From NCBI GenBank assembly GCA_004558805.1, contig SFDE01000002.1, positions 112,356 through 176,355 on the forward strand: 64,000 bases of DNA, in the 5' to 3' direction. The notes beneath the pieces were generated by a model that was given only the letters and a program-made list of their open reading frames with translations, was not told the DNA's origin and searched no databases. Every line of letters starts with the position of its first letter. Position 1 is the first letter of the stretch. Positions 18,511 through 27,133 of the stretch are shown piece by piece. Position numbers and translations under genes: made by a program. Origin of the DNA: Faecalibacterium prausnitzii. Lineage in GTDB: Bacteria; Bacillota; Clostridia; Oscillospirales; Ruminococcaceae.

Positions 18511-19452
18511 TTACTTTCCCTCCTTACCGGCAGCCCGGCGGGCACGGGCGGCATGCTTGCGTTTTTTAAAGGCGAAGTGTGCCTGAATGGCAGGCATGGA
18601 GATCGCCACGCCTACGATGATGGCGGACACCAGCTTCATGGCAGCCGCCGGAACATTGAACCGCAGTGCCACCGCCACGATGAACCGGTACAGGCAGCTG
18701 CCGAACACCACGCCCAGCACCCGGCGCACCATGGTGCGTTTGCCCACCAGCGTCTCCCCGATGATGAGGGATGCCAGCGCAATGGTGACCATACCGGTGC
18801 CTACGTTGATGTCGCAGCTTTTCTGGTACTGCGCCAGCAGACCGCCGGACAAAGCACACAGGGCACCGGAAATGCACAGCCCCACCGTGATGGTAAAGGC
18901 GGGGTTGATGCTGGATGCACGGACCATGGCGGTGTTGTCGCCGGTGGCACGGATGGAAAGCCCCAGCCGGGTGCCAAGGAAGCCCAGCATCGCCGCCCCG
19001 GCAATGCAGATGATGATCACTGCAAGGGCAAGCTTATACCAGCTGCCCAGAAAGCCCAGAGACTTCTTTGCGATGGAAAACACCGTGTCGGTCTTTACCA
19101 GCGACATGGTGGAGGAAAAGCCCATCACTGCCAGATTGATGGTGTACAGACCAGTGTTGACGATGATGCCTGCCATTATGCTCTCCACCCCCAGCCGGGT
19201 CTGGAGAAACGCCGTGACAAAGCCGGAGCACACGCCCGCCGCCATGGCGGCGACCAGCGCCAGGAAGGGGTGACCCATCAGTGCCACCTGACACGCCACG
19301 GCGCAGCCAAGGGTGAAGCAGCCGTCGGTGGACAGGTCTGCGATATTCAGGATGGAATAGCTCAAAAACAGCGCCAACGCCACAAGGGCGTAGATGCAGC
19401 CCAGTTCCAGCGCAGTCTGGATGACGTTCAGCGAAAAGATACTCGCCAGCAT
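18511..19452 (-). CDS. trpY: Tryptophan-type ABC transporter permease
   Basis: The 313-residue permease has eight or nine hydrophobic helices and a very basic C-terminal tail (about 292-313). The segment NIADLSTDGCFTLG and a central GLSIRATGDNTAMVRASSIN are typical of BPD_transp_2 permeases of the COG4120 group. AAAGGAG lies seven bases before the start. It is separated from the ATPase by one base and from trpX by a strong intercistronic hairpin. Confidence 0.88.
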   Translation of the reverse strand: MLASIFSLNVIQTALELGCIYALVALALFLSYSILNIADLSTDGCFTLGCAVACQVALMGHPFLALVAAMAAGVCSGFVTAFLQTRLGVESIMAGIIVNTGLYTINLAVMGFSSTMSLVKTDTVFSIAKKSLGFLGSWYKLALAVIIICIAGAAMLGFLGTRLGLSIRATGDNTAMVRASSINPAFTITVGLCISGALCALSGGLLAQYQKSCDINVGTGMVTIALASLIIGETLVGKRTMVRRVLGVVFGSCLYRFIVAVALRFNVPAAAMKLVSAIIVGVAISMPAIQAHFAFKKRKHAARARRAAGKEGK

Positions 19453-19493
19453 GTGTGTGCTCCTTTAAAGTCGGTGTATTTTTTATGCGGGCA

Positions 19494-19532
19494 CGCCCTC
19501 CCGATCATCGCAAAGCAACGACCGGGAGGGCG
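19494..19532 (-). other. Intercistronic hairpin between trpX and trpY
   Basis: CGCCCTCCCG pairs perfectly with CGGGAGGGCG over 10 bp, with no U-run after it on the minus strand. It is probably an mRNA stabiliser or partial attenuator that favours the binding protein over the permease. Confidence 0.6.
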
Positions 19533-19553
19533 AAATGCCTGTAGGATCGGTTT

Positions 19554-20651
19554 TTAGGAGAAGTTTTCTGCGGTGGTCACTTCCACCACCTCGGTGCAGT
19601 AGGGCTTGAATGCCGCCTTTACGGTCTCCAGGTCCAGCCCCAGTGCGGCGCAGGTCTCTGTGTTGATGGTGGCAATGCCGTTGTCAAAGGTCTGGTAGGG
19701 CAGGTCTGCGGTGGTCTTGACCTGGCACAACAGCTGCTCCACCATGTCGGCGGTAGCCTCGCCCAGCTGGACGTAGTCCACGCCGTAGCCCACAAAGGCA
19801 CCGTTCAGAGCAAAGCTGTCAGCACCGGTGTAGTGCTGGACTCCTGCCTCCAGAAAGCTCTCGTAGATGGACAGCTCGGCGGTCATGACGGTATTGTCGG
19901 TGGGGGTGAACACTGCCTTGATCCCGGCGGCGATCAGCGCATCCGCTGCCATCTGGACCTCGGCGGTGGTGGTGCCGTTCTTTTCGATGTACTTGATGCC
20001 CTTTTCGTCACAGAAAGCCTTTGCATCGGCGATCGCCTGGGTGGAAGCATCCTGGCTCAGGTCGTACAGCAGACCGATGGTGTCGATGTCCGGATTCACC
20101 GCCAGGATCAGGTTCATGATGGCGTCGGTGTTCAGAGCATCGGAGGTGCCGGTGATGTTCTCCTCGCCGTCAAAGCCGGCGGCGACGGGGTCGGTGACGG
20201 CGGAGTAGACCACCGGGATATCCGTGTCCTCCACGGCGGCAAGCATGGTGGCGGCGGTGGGGGTGGCAACTGCCACGATCACATCCACCTTATCTGCCAC
20301 AAGGTCTGCACCGATCTGGTTCAGGTTGGTCTGGTCTGCCTGCGCATTGGCGTAGTAATCGGTGTAGTCAAAGGTGACTCCCTTCTCCTTGCCCAGTGCG
20401 TCCAGACGGTTTTCTACCGACTCCACGATCTGGTTCAGGGAAGCGTGGTCCACGTAGTTGACGATGCCCACCTTGAAGCTCTGCCCTGCGGCGGCGGTGT
20501 CGGAGGCAGCTGCCGAGGAAGCTGCGGCGCTGGACGCCACCGAAGAGGCGGTGCTGCCGCCGCAGCCCGTAAGAGCAAGGGCAGAAGCAGCGGTGGCAGC
20601 GGCGGCTGCCTTCAGAAAGCTGCGGCGGGAGATCATGTTCAGGTTTTTCAT
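19554..20651 (-). CDS. trpX: Tryptophan-type ABC transporter substrate-binding lipoprotein
   Basis: The 365-residue protein is a COG2984-type periplasmic-fold binding protein. Its N-terminus has a twin-arginine-like motif (SRRSFLK, Arg9-Arg10) and a lipobox ending at Cys30 (LTGCGG), then a Ser/Ala-rich linker. The core starts with KVGIVNYVDHASLNQIVESV, typical of the family. The ATG at 20651 is chosen because AAGGAG lies eight bases upstream; the longer frame to 20870 runs through the T-box leader. It is the first gene of the operon and is controlled by a Trp T-box. Confidence 0.9.
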   Translation of the reverse strand: MKNLNMISRRSFLKAAAAATAASALALTGCGGSTASSVASSAAASSAAASDTAAAGQSFKVGIVNYVDHASLNQIVESVENRLDALGKEKGVTFDYTDYYANAQADQTNLNQIGADLVADKVDVIVAVATPTAATMLAAVEDTDIPVVYSAVTDPVAAGFDGEENITGTSDALNTDAIMNLILAVNPDIDTIGLLYDLSQDASTQAIADAKAFCDEKGIKYIEKNGTTTAEVQMAADALIAAGIKAVFTPTDNTVMTAELSIYESFLEAGVQHYTGADSFALNGAFVGYGVDYVQLGEATADMVEQLLCQVKTTADLPYQTFDNGIATINTETCAALGLDLETVKAAFKPYCTEVVEVTTAENFS

Positions 20652-20680
20652 AGTGGTTAACTCCTTTCCCGGAGCGGGCG

Positions 20681-21001
20681 GCAAAAACAAAAGACCCGCT
20701 CCCTTTGCGGGACGGGTCTTTACAACAAAACGACCCTGTCCCTGTGTGTTATCCACAAGGACAGGATCGATAAAAACGATTCTGCGGTGCCACCTTGCTT
20801 GTCCGGCAGACGCCGGACCCCTCACGGAGAGCCAACACTCCCCTGCCCTGTAACGGAGGCTTCCGTTCAAAGCTACTGGGGCTTTACGCCCGTTCGCCCG
20901 ACCCTCAGCGGTCCACGAAGCCTGCCCCGCTTACCGTCCGTTTTCACTGTCCGGACTCACTGCAGATGCGCTTTGCAGGTTCTCTTCCGCCTCATCGGTT
21001 T
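20681..21001 (-). promoter_or_regulatory. T-box leader, tryptophan specifier
   Basis: The minus-strand T-box AAGGTGGCACCGCAGA lies at 20781-20796. In stem I the closing strand CCGC is preceded by the specifier TGG at 20913-20915, a Trp codon, in the same context (CG-NNN-A-CC) as the Asn leader at 35875. The terminator stem AGACCCG-N-CCC / GGG-N-CGGGTCT followed by TTTTGTTTTT is at about 20683-20717. It should open trpXYZ when tRNA-Trp is uncharged. Confidence 0.92.
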
Positions 21002-21007
21002 AGTTGC

Positions 21008-21035
21008 ATTATACACTTTATTTGCGTAAAGTCAA
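21008..21035 (-). promoter_or_regulatory. Promoter of the trpXYZ T-box transcript
   Basis: TTGACT (21030-21035), 16 bases, then a perfect TATAAT (21008-21013) on the minus strand. Confidence 0.8.
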
Positions 21036-21074
21036 GAGGAAATTTTAAATTTTTTTCTTTCTGCCGGGGCAAAG

Positions 21075-23465
21075 TCACACTTCGTTCTTCCGGCGCTTCT
21101 TCCAGACAAAGCAGCCGGTGTACACCAGCCACAGGGGGATCGCCGTCAGGGTGATGATGCGGCTCACCTTCAGCCCGGCTGCCTGATAGACAAAGTCGAT
21201 GTTGTGGGTGCCTGCCGGGCAGAGCACCGCCATCAAGCCCTCGTCCACCCGCAGGATGTCGGTCTTTTCCCCGTCCACATAGGCGGTAAAGCCGTCGTCG
21301 TAGGGCACGGAGAAGAACACCAGATCGTCCTTTTGCAGGGTGATCCGGGCATAGAAGCCGGCGTTGTTCATCTCAAACACAGTGGCGGCGGTGGCGGCAC
21401 GCTGCTGGCAGTCCTGCACGTAGGTCTCGTAGTACAGGTCCTCCATGCTGCTTTCCGGCAGGTGGGTCAGGCAGCTGCCGTACCGCTGGGCATCCTCCTC
21501 CGTAAGCACCAGTGCCCGCATCAGCAGGTTGGAGCGGGTGGTCCGGACCGTCTGCTCGTACTCCTCCTCGGTGAGGTAGTAGTCGTAGGTAAAGCCCATG
21601 GGCACATAGTTCAGGTTCCGGTAGACGGCGTAACCGTCGGTCTCTCCCCAGTAGACCCAGCCTGCATCCGCCTCGTTTTCAAAGGCGGTCTGCTGCTCCG
21701 GAGTGGTGATGAGGTATTCCACGCTGAGAAGTCCCCGCAAAGCGTAGTTGGACAGCTCCGGCTCGCTGCGCACATCCCGCTTGACCCCCAGCGCCGGATA
21801 GAAGCTGAGGATGCTGGGTGCCGCGGTGCTGCCAAAGTACTGCAGGCAGCTCTTGTCCATCCACATACCCAGATTGTCGTGGAGCTGGTAGGTGTCCACC
21901 CGGTAGCTGCCTTCCGGCAGGTCTGTCTTCAACAGGGCGGCGTTTTTATCCTGCTCCACAAGATCGCTGTCGGTGTGCCACTGCCCAAATTTGCCAATGC
22001 CGATGTGGACCATGCCAAAGGTGCACGCCACCACCAGCACCGCCGCCGTCATGCGCTGAGCAAAACGGCTGTCCGCACGCCATTTGCGGCAGATGTAGCG
22101 GTAGAGCAGCAGTCCGCCCAAGCCGAAGCCCAGCACCACAAAGTACTGTCCCGGGTTCTTCAGCACGCCCAGAGACCATTTTTCGGTTTCGTCGTCCCAC
22201 ACCGGCACCAGCGCAAACGCCAGGGTGGCGACCATGAGCCAGCCGATGGTGCGGGCAGGGCTGTCCAGGTCTGTGTTGTGGTCCTCCAGTGCGTTGACGG
22301 TCATGGCGCAGAGCACCAGCACCGGCATATAGTACCAGCGGGCGTAGTAGCTGGAGTTCAGGGCGTAAAAGGCGCTGTTCAGGATAGGGACCAGCGCAAA
22401 GACTGCGCAGGTGCCCACGATGCGCTTTTTGCTGTCTCCCCGGCGGGCACGCCAGTACGCCGCTGCGCCTGCCAGACTGCACAGGGGCAGGTAAGCGGAC
22501 ATACTGGTCCACTTGATGACTCCCTCAGACCAGATAGAGGTAAGGTAGGGGGAATCCGGCGGCAGGATCCAGCTCAGCAGGATGGCAAGATACTGCTGCA
22601 CCTTGCTGTAGGTCAGAAAGCCCCATCCGGAAGAAAGGTCGATCGTACGTGGGTTCTGCACCAGACTCAACACCGCCGGAAGCAGCAGCAGGCAGCCCAT
22701 TGCCACGCCCAGCAGGCTCTCGAAGGCAAGGTGGACAAATTTTTTAACGGTGAGGCGGAAGTCCCCGGTGCTGAGCTTTGCCACAAAGTAGATCAGCAGG
22801 AACACCACCTGCCCCACAAAGAAGAAGTAGTTGTTCAGCAGGTTTACCGCCACCCAGAAAGCAAATGCTCCGTGTCGGTCCTCGTACAGCACCTCATCCA
22901 GCGACCACAGCAGGAAGGGGAACAGCGCCACCACATCCACAAAGTGGTTGAAAAAGACGTTGTACACCGTAAAGCCGGAAAAGGCATACAGGCACGCTCC
23001 CAGCACGGCGTAGTTCAGGTTCTTCACATACCGGCGCAGGTAGAGGTAGGCACCGCCGCCTGCCACCGCAAACTTCAGCACCAGCAGCGGCACCATCAGG
23101 TAGGGCAGCCAGTTCTGGGGAAAGAGCAGGGAGAACCAGAAAAAGGGCGAGCCGTACAGGTAAAAGGAGTAGGCGTTCATCACCCCGCTGCCCAGATCCG
23201 TCGCCCAGGAAAAAGTATTCCGGGGCGCACCGGGAAAGCTGCTGTCCGGGTAGCTCATGCCCTTAAAGAAGCCGTTCATGTACCGGTAGAAGCTGATCTG
23301 CTGGCTGTTAAAGTCTCCTGCGTAGTGGAAAAAGCCGCCGTCTATGATATAAAACGGTAGGAAAAGTACCGCTGCCACCAGAGCGCACAGCGCCACCGTT
23401 TTCCAGAATTTATCCTTCTGCTGTCCCGGCAGACGCAGCTGCCGGGCACCGTTGATCTGTTCCAT
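21075..23465 (-). CDS. YfhO-family polytopic membrane protein
   Basis: The 796-residue protein has a first membrane helix near residues 24-44, the YfhO-type N-terminal loop FHYAGDFNSQQISFYRYMNG, about twelve further helices up to residue 470, then a large extracytoplasmic region and a last helix near 760-785 with a basic tail. YfhO proteins are GT-C-like and are tied to glycosylation of wall or lipoteichoic polymers in Bacillus and Listeria; the acceptor here is unknown. AGAGGG lies seven bases before the start. A TGC-TATACT extended -10 lies at about 23514-23519 on the minus strand. Confidence 0.85.
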   Translation of the reverse strand: MEQINGARQLRLPGQQKDKFWKTVALCALVAAVLFLPFYIIDGGFFHYAGDFNSQQISFYRYMNGFFKGMSYPDSSFPGAPRNTFSWATDLGSGVMNAYSFYLYGSPFFWFSLLFPQNWLPYLMVPLLVLKFAVAGGGAYLYLRRYVKNLNYAVLGACLYAFSGFTVYNVFFNHFVDVVALFPFLLWSLDEVLYEDRHGAFAFWVAVNLLNNYFFFVGQVVFLLIYFVAKLSTGDFRLTVKKFVHLAFESLLGVAMGCLLLLPAVLSLVQNPRTIDLSSGWGFLTYSKVQQYLAILLSWILPPDSPYLTSIWSEGVIKWTSMSAYLPLCSLAGAAAYWRARRGDSKKRIVGTCAVFALVPILNSAFYALNSSYYARWYYMPVLVLCAMTVNALEDHNTDLDSPARTIGWLMVATLAFALVPVWDDETEKWSLGVLKNPGQYFVVLGFGLGGLLLYRYICRKWRADSRFAQRMTAAVLVVACTFGMVHIGIGKFGQWHTDSDLVEQDKNAALLKTDLPEGSYRVDTYQLHDNLGMWMDKSCLQYFGSTAAPSILSFYPALGVKRDVRSEPELSNYALRGLLSVEYLITTPEQQTAFENEADAGWVYWGETDGYAVYRNLNYVPMGFTYDYYLTEEEYEQTVRTTRSNLLMRALVLTEEDAQRYGSCLTHLPESSMEDLYYETYVQDCQQRAATAATVFEMNNAGFYARITLQKDDLVFFSVPYDDGFTAYVDGEKTDILRVDEGLMAVLCPAGTHNIDFVYQAAGLKVSRIITLTAIPLWLVYTGCFVWKKRRKNEV

Positions 23466-23552
23466 GGAGATTCCCTCTTTCTCCGCCGGGGCGGAAAATG
23501 CTTTTGTGGTCCCAGTATAGCACGGATGCCCACTGGAAAAAAGGACCCTTTT

Positions 23553-24572
23553 TTACGGGAAGGGCAGTTCCCGGACGTCATCCGGGTCCGCCTCGGCACG
23601 GCGCTGCTCTGCAAACACCGCCTCAATGAGCCGGTCCAGATCTTCCAGATGGCTCAGCTCGCAGCAGTACCGGCGGAGAGACGCCGCCCCCTTGAGCCCT
23701 TTCATGTAGTGCATGGTCTGGGCACGTGCCTGCGGCATTGCCACAAACTCCCCCTTCTGCTCCACCATCTCCTCTACCTGACGGCGCAGGGCGTTCATCC
23801 GTGCCTGCAGGTTGGGGGTCCGGGGTGCCGGAGTGCCCTCGAGGGCGGCGTTCACCCGCTCAAAGAGCCAGGGATCTCCCAGAGCGGCACGGGCGATCAT
23901 GACACCGTCGCAGCCGGTGTCTGCCATCATTTTCAGCGCATCCTCCGGGCTGCGGATGTCTCCGTTGCCCAGCACCGGCACCTTTACCGCTGCCTTTACC
24001 CGGGCGATGATCTCCGGGTCGATGCCGGGGGTGTACATCTGCTCCCGGGTCCGGGCATGGACTGCCACCAGCACCGCTCCCGCCTGCTCACACGCCTTGG
24101 CGCATTCCACCGCCGTCACATGGTCGTCATCCCAGCCCTTGCGCATCTTCACCGTCACCGGACGGGTGGTGTGCGCCACCACCTGCTCCACGATACGACC
24201 GCAGAGGTCCGGGTCCAGCATCAGCTTGCTGCCGGCACCGCCGGAAACGATCTTGGGAGCGGGGCAGCCCATGTTGATGTCCAGAAAGTCAAAGTCGTAT
24301 TGTTCAATGGCAGCCGCCGCCTCGCCCATGATCTGGGGCACCTCCCCAAAGATCTGGACTCCGTAGGGGGCATCGTTTTTTTTCGCCTTCAGCAGGCTCA
24401 CAGTCTTGTGGTCCTTGTATACCAGTGCCCGGCTGGACACCATCTCGCTGACCGTAAAGCCCGCCCCGTGCTGTGCCATAAGTCGGCGGCAGGGGGCATC
24501 GGTAAAGCCTGCCATAGGTCCGAACACCGCCCGATGGGGCAGGGTGATATTGCCGATTTTCAAAGGTTCCAT
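23553..24572 (-). CDS. dusB: tRNA-dihydrouridine synthase
   Basis: The 339-residue flavoenzyme reduces specific uridines in tRNA. The family motifs are clear: PMAGFTDAPCRRLM, the FMN/tRNA region DINMGCPAPKIVSGGAGSKL with the catalytic Cys (NMGCP), KMRKGWDD, VHARTREQMY and VLGNGDIRSPEDA. Length is normal for DusB. AAGGAG lies six bases before the start. Only about 20 bases separate the start from the upstream terminator, so a separate promoter has very little room. Confidence 0.95.
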   Translation of the reverse strand: MEPLKIGNITLPHRAVFGPMAGFTDAPCRRLMAQHGAGFTVSEMVSSRALVYKDHKTVSLLKAKKNDAPYGVQIFGEVPQIMGEAAAAIEQYDFDFLDINMGCPAPKIVSGGAGSKLMLDPDLCGRIVEQVVAHTTRPVTVKMRKGWDDDHVTAVECAKACEQAGAVLVAVHARTREQMYTPGIDPEIIARVKAAVKVPVLGNGDIRSPEDALKMMADTGCDGVMIARAALGDPWLFERVNAALEGTPAPRTPNLQARMNALRRQVEEMVEQKGEFVAMPQARAQTMHYMKGLKGAASLRRYCCELSHLEDLDRLIEAVFAEQRRAEADPDDVRELPFP

Positions 24573-24592
24573 TGGTTCTCCTTGCTATGATT

Positions 24593-24618
24593 CAAAAAAG
24601 CTCCCCGGTCGGGGAGCC
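24593..24618 (-). terminator. Terminator of the ddl-murI-argS operon
   Basis: On the minus strand GGCTCCCC-GACC-GGGGAGC is followed by TTTTTTG. It lies between the inverted-repeat element and dusB. Confidence 0.8.
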
Positions 24619-24643
24619 AGAAATGTTGCTATTTTCGGGCAGT

Positions 24644-24786
24644 GGGCTCGCCCTCTCCGTCATTGCTTACGCAATGCCACCTCCCCCAAAGTGGGAGGCT
24701 TTGGCAGTCCATAGAAAGTTTCTGGTTTCGCCAGAGGCTCTCCCTTTGGGAGAGCTGTCTGCAAAGCAGACTGAGAGGGCGAGCCC
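24644..24786. repeat. 143-bp palindromic (MITE-like) intergenic element
   Basis: The ends are a perfect 14-bp inverted repeat: GGGCTCGCCCTCTC at 24644-24657 and GAGAGGGCGAGCCC at 24773-24786. Inside are CTCCCCCAAAGTGGGAG-like and CTCTCCCTTTGGGAGAG hairpins and a TGCAAAGCAGACTGAGAGG motif. Related fragments occur at 49.7-49.95 kb and 63.13-63.29 kb. No transposase is present. It sits eight bases downstream of argS. Confidence 0.8.
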
Positions 24787-24794
24787 GTTCGCCT

Positions 24795-26609
24795 TTACAT
24801 CTTCTCGGGCACGTTGATCTTAAACATGGTCAGCACGTTGAAGATGGCGTTCTTCACGCCGATGCACAGGGCAAGACGTGCCTGCTGCACAGCGGGGTCT
24901 GCGCCCTGAATGCGGCAGTTGCCGTAGAAGCGGTGGAAGGCGCTTGCCAGCTCAATGACAAAGCGGTTGATGCGGCTGGGGTCGTACTTCTCCGCTGCCA
25001 TGACGATCTCCTGAGGGAAGGCAGCAAGCATCCGGATCAGATCCATCTCGGAAGGCTCGGTGAGCAGGGTGGCATCCACCTTATCGGCACCCACAAACTC
25101 CACGCCCTCGGTCTCCATCTTCTTCAGGATGGAGCAGATACGGGCATGGGCGTACTGCACATAGTACACTGGGTTGTCGTTGTCGGTCTTGACTGCCTGA
25201 TCCAGATCAAAGTCGATTCCGCTGCCGGCGTCGTGCATATTGAACAGGAAGCGGGCGCTGTCGATGGGCACCTCTTCCAGCAGGTCGGTCAGGGTGATGG
25301 CGTTGCCGGTGCGCTTGGACATACGGACCGGCTGACCGTCCCGCATCAGGTTGACCATCTGCATCAGCACCACGTCCAGATCCTCGCCGTTGAGACCGAT
25401 GGCGTCCATGGCACCCTTCATGCGTGCCACATGACCGTGATGGTCTGCGCCCCAGACGTCGATCGCTTTGGCAAAGCCCCGGGTCGCCAGCTTGTTGTAG
25501 TGGTAGGCGATGTCGGCGGCAAAGTAGGTGGGGATACCGTTGGCACGGACCAGGACCTCGTCCTTTGCCTCCTCCTCGGAGCCATCCTCGGTCTTTTTCT
25601 TGTTGACAGTGCCGTACTTGGCAGCGTACTGGGCGCTGCGGTACATGATGGCGCCGTCCTCTGCCTTATAGCATGCACCCAGTTCCAGCAGCTTATCCAC
25701 CACAGCGTGGACAGCGCCGGACTCGTGGAGGGTGCTCTCGTGGAACCAGACATCGTAGTCGATGCGGTACTTGCCCAGATCCCGCTTCAGGGCGGCGATG
25801 TTCTTGGGCAGAGCGTATGCCACCAGCGCATCCTTCAGCTGGGCAAATGCCTGGCTCTCAAACAGGGTCTCCTCGTCCATACCCTTGCAGGCGGCAACGT
25901 ACTTATCCCCGTTGATCTCGGCAAACTCGCCTGCCAGCACCTTGATGTCGCCGCCCTGATAGCATTCCTTGGGCAGAGGGTATGTCTCCTCGCCGCAGAA
26001 CTGCTGCAGATAGCGCACCGCAAGGCTCTTGCCAAACTTCTGGATCTGGTTGCCGGCGTCGTTGATGTAGAACTCACGGGTCACATCGTAGCCCGCCCAG
26101 TCCAGCACCGCTGCCAGACAGTCGCCCAGAGCGCCGCCACGGGCGTTGCCCATGTGCATGGGACCAGTGGGGTTGGCGGAAACGAACTCCACGTTGTACT
26201 TTGCGCCCTTGCCGTGGTCAGTACGACCGTACTGGCTGTTGGCGCAGGCACCCAGCACCACACCGCCCCAGAAGGAAGCGGACAGGAACAGGTTGATGAA
26301 GCCGGGACCTGCCACCTCCACCTTGGCGAAAACGCTGTTTTCCAGAGAGGGCAGGTGTGCCAGCAGGGCATCGGCAATCATCTTGGGAGCCTTGCGCCAG
26401 CTGCGGGCGCCTGCCATGGCGATGTTGGAGGCGATATCGCCGTTCTTCACATCGCCGGGGATCTCCACGATAAAGGCGGGCAGCTCTGCCTCGGGCAGGG
26501 TGCCGTCTGCCATTGCCGCCTTGGCGGCTGCGGTCAGCAGAGCACGTGCCTCATCCAGCGCAGCCTGACGAGGATTGTAGTTCTGGTAGGTCTTTTCAAA
26601 TTCAGTCAT
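24795..26609 (-). CDS. argS: Arginyl-tRNA synthetase
   Basis: The 604-residue enzyme charges tRNA-Arg. It has the N-terminal Add-1 type domain (about 1-110), the HIGH-like HMGN motif at 152-155 in SANPTGPMHMGNARGGALGD, the KMSKS-like RMSKRTGN and the C-terminal DALR anticodon-binding domain ending NVLTMFKINVPEKM. The ATG at 26609 is favoured by AAAGGA eight bases upstream over a Met at 26627. A Glu/Lys-rich insertion around KKKTEDGSEEEAKDE is present. It follows the DUF1934 gene as in many Firmicutes. Confidence 0.96.
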   Translation of the reverse strand: MTEFEKTYQNYNPRQAALDEARALLTAAAKAAMADGTLPEAELPAFIVEIPGDVKNGDIASNIAMAGARSWRKAPKMIADALLAHLPSLENSVFAKVEVAGPGFINLFLSASFWGGVVLGACANSQYGRTDHGKGAKYNVEFVSANPTGPMHMGNARGGALGDCLAAVLDWAGYDVTREFYINDAGNQIQKFGKSLAVRYLQQFCGEETYPLPKECYQGGDIKVLAGEFAEINGDKYVAACKGMDEETLFESQAFAQLKDALVAYALPKNIAALKRDLGKYRIDYDVWFHESTLHESGAVHAVVDKLLELGACYKAEDGAIMYRSAQYAAKYGTVNKKKTEDGSEEEAKDEVLVRANGIPTYFAADIAYHYNKLATRGFAKAIDVWGADHHGHVARMKGAMDAIGLNGEDLDVVLMQMVNLMRDGQPVRMSKRTGNAITLTDLLEEVPIDSARFLFNMHDAGSGIDFDLDQAVKTDNDNPVYYVQYAHARICSILKKMETEGVEFVGADKVDATLLTEPSEMDLIRMLAAFPQEIVMAAEKYDPSRINRFVIELASAFHRFYGNCRIQGADPAVQQARLALCIGVKNAIFNVLTMFKINVPEKM

Positions 26610-26642
26610 TGGTATGGTTCCTTTCACGATCCGGTGGATCTA

Positions 26643-27119
26643 TCAGTTCACATGGGTCACGGTCACTTCCAGGCGGTTGCGGCTCACCATCTCGGCGCTG
26701 TCGGCATCCAGCAGGTAGGCAAATCGCACTGTGCCGCCCTTTTCGGTCAGGTCGCAGAGGATCTCGTCTGCCGTCACCCCCAGCGTCAGGGAGCCGTAAC
26801 CGGTCTCGTAGTGGCACAGGTTCCGCCTGCCTTTTTCGATCAGCAGCTGGGTGCCGGCACCGCCATTTTTGCCAAAGCGCAGCATCGCCACTCGGCTGCC
26901 GTCGGCGGCGATCTTCAGGGTGGTGGTGCAGCCCTCGTAGCCGGTGGTCTCGGTCTCTTTATAGGTAATATAGTAGCTGGATCCTCGCAGGGTAAATTCG
27001 CCCCGGGTCATCAGCTCCACACATTCTTCTTTTTCACCCGTTTCCGCCGGTTCTTCCACACGCTGCTCGATGCGGCTCTTGATGCGGATGATGTAGTCTT
27101 CTTTCAGCGGTCTGCTCAC
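26643..27119 (-). CDS. DUF1934 beta-barrel protein (YwiB-like)
   Basis: The 158-residue protein matches the DUF1934 calycin-like beta-barrel family: an N-terminal KEDYIIRIKSRIEQ strand, GEFTLRGSSYYITYKETETT, then LRFGKNGGAGTQLLIEKGRR and a C-terminal YLLDADSAEMVSRNRLEV. The biochemical function is unknown. Its place just before argS is the arrangement seen in Bacillus (ywiB-argS), which supports the call. Confidence 0.9.
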   Translation of the reverse strand: MSRPLKEDYIIRIKSRIEQRVEEPAETGEKEECVELMTRGEFTLRGSSYYITYKETETTGYEGCTTTLKIAADGSRVAMLRFGKNGGAGTQLLIEKGRRNLCHYETGYGSLTLGVTADEILCDLTEKGGTVRFAYLLDADSAEMVSRNRLEVTVTHVN

Positions 27120-27133
27120 GTTTTTCTTCCTTT

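Noticed and set aside
24644..24786. The inverted-repeat element as a CRISPR or integron site
   Set aside because: There is a single unit with no regular spacers and no associated cas or integrase gene.
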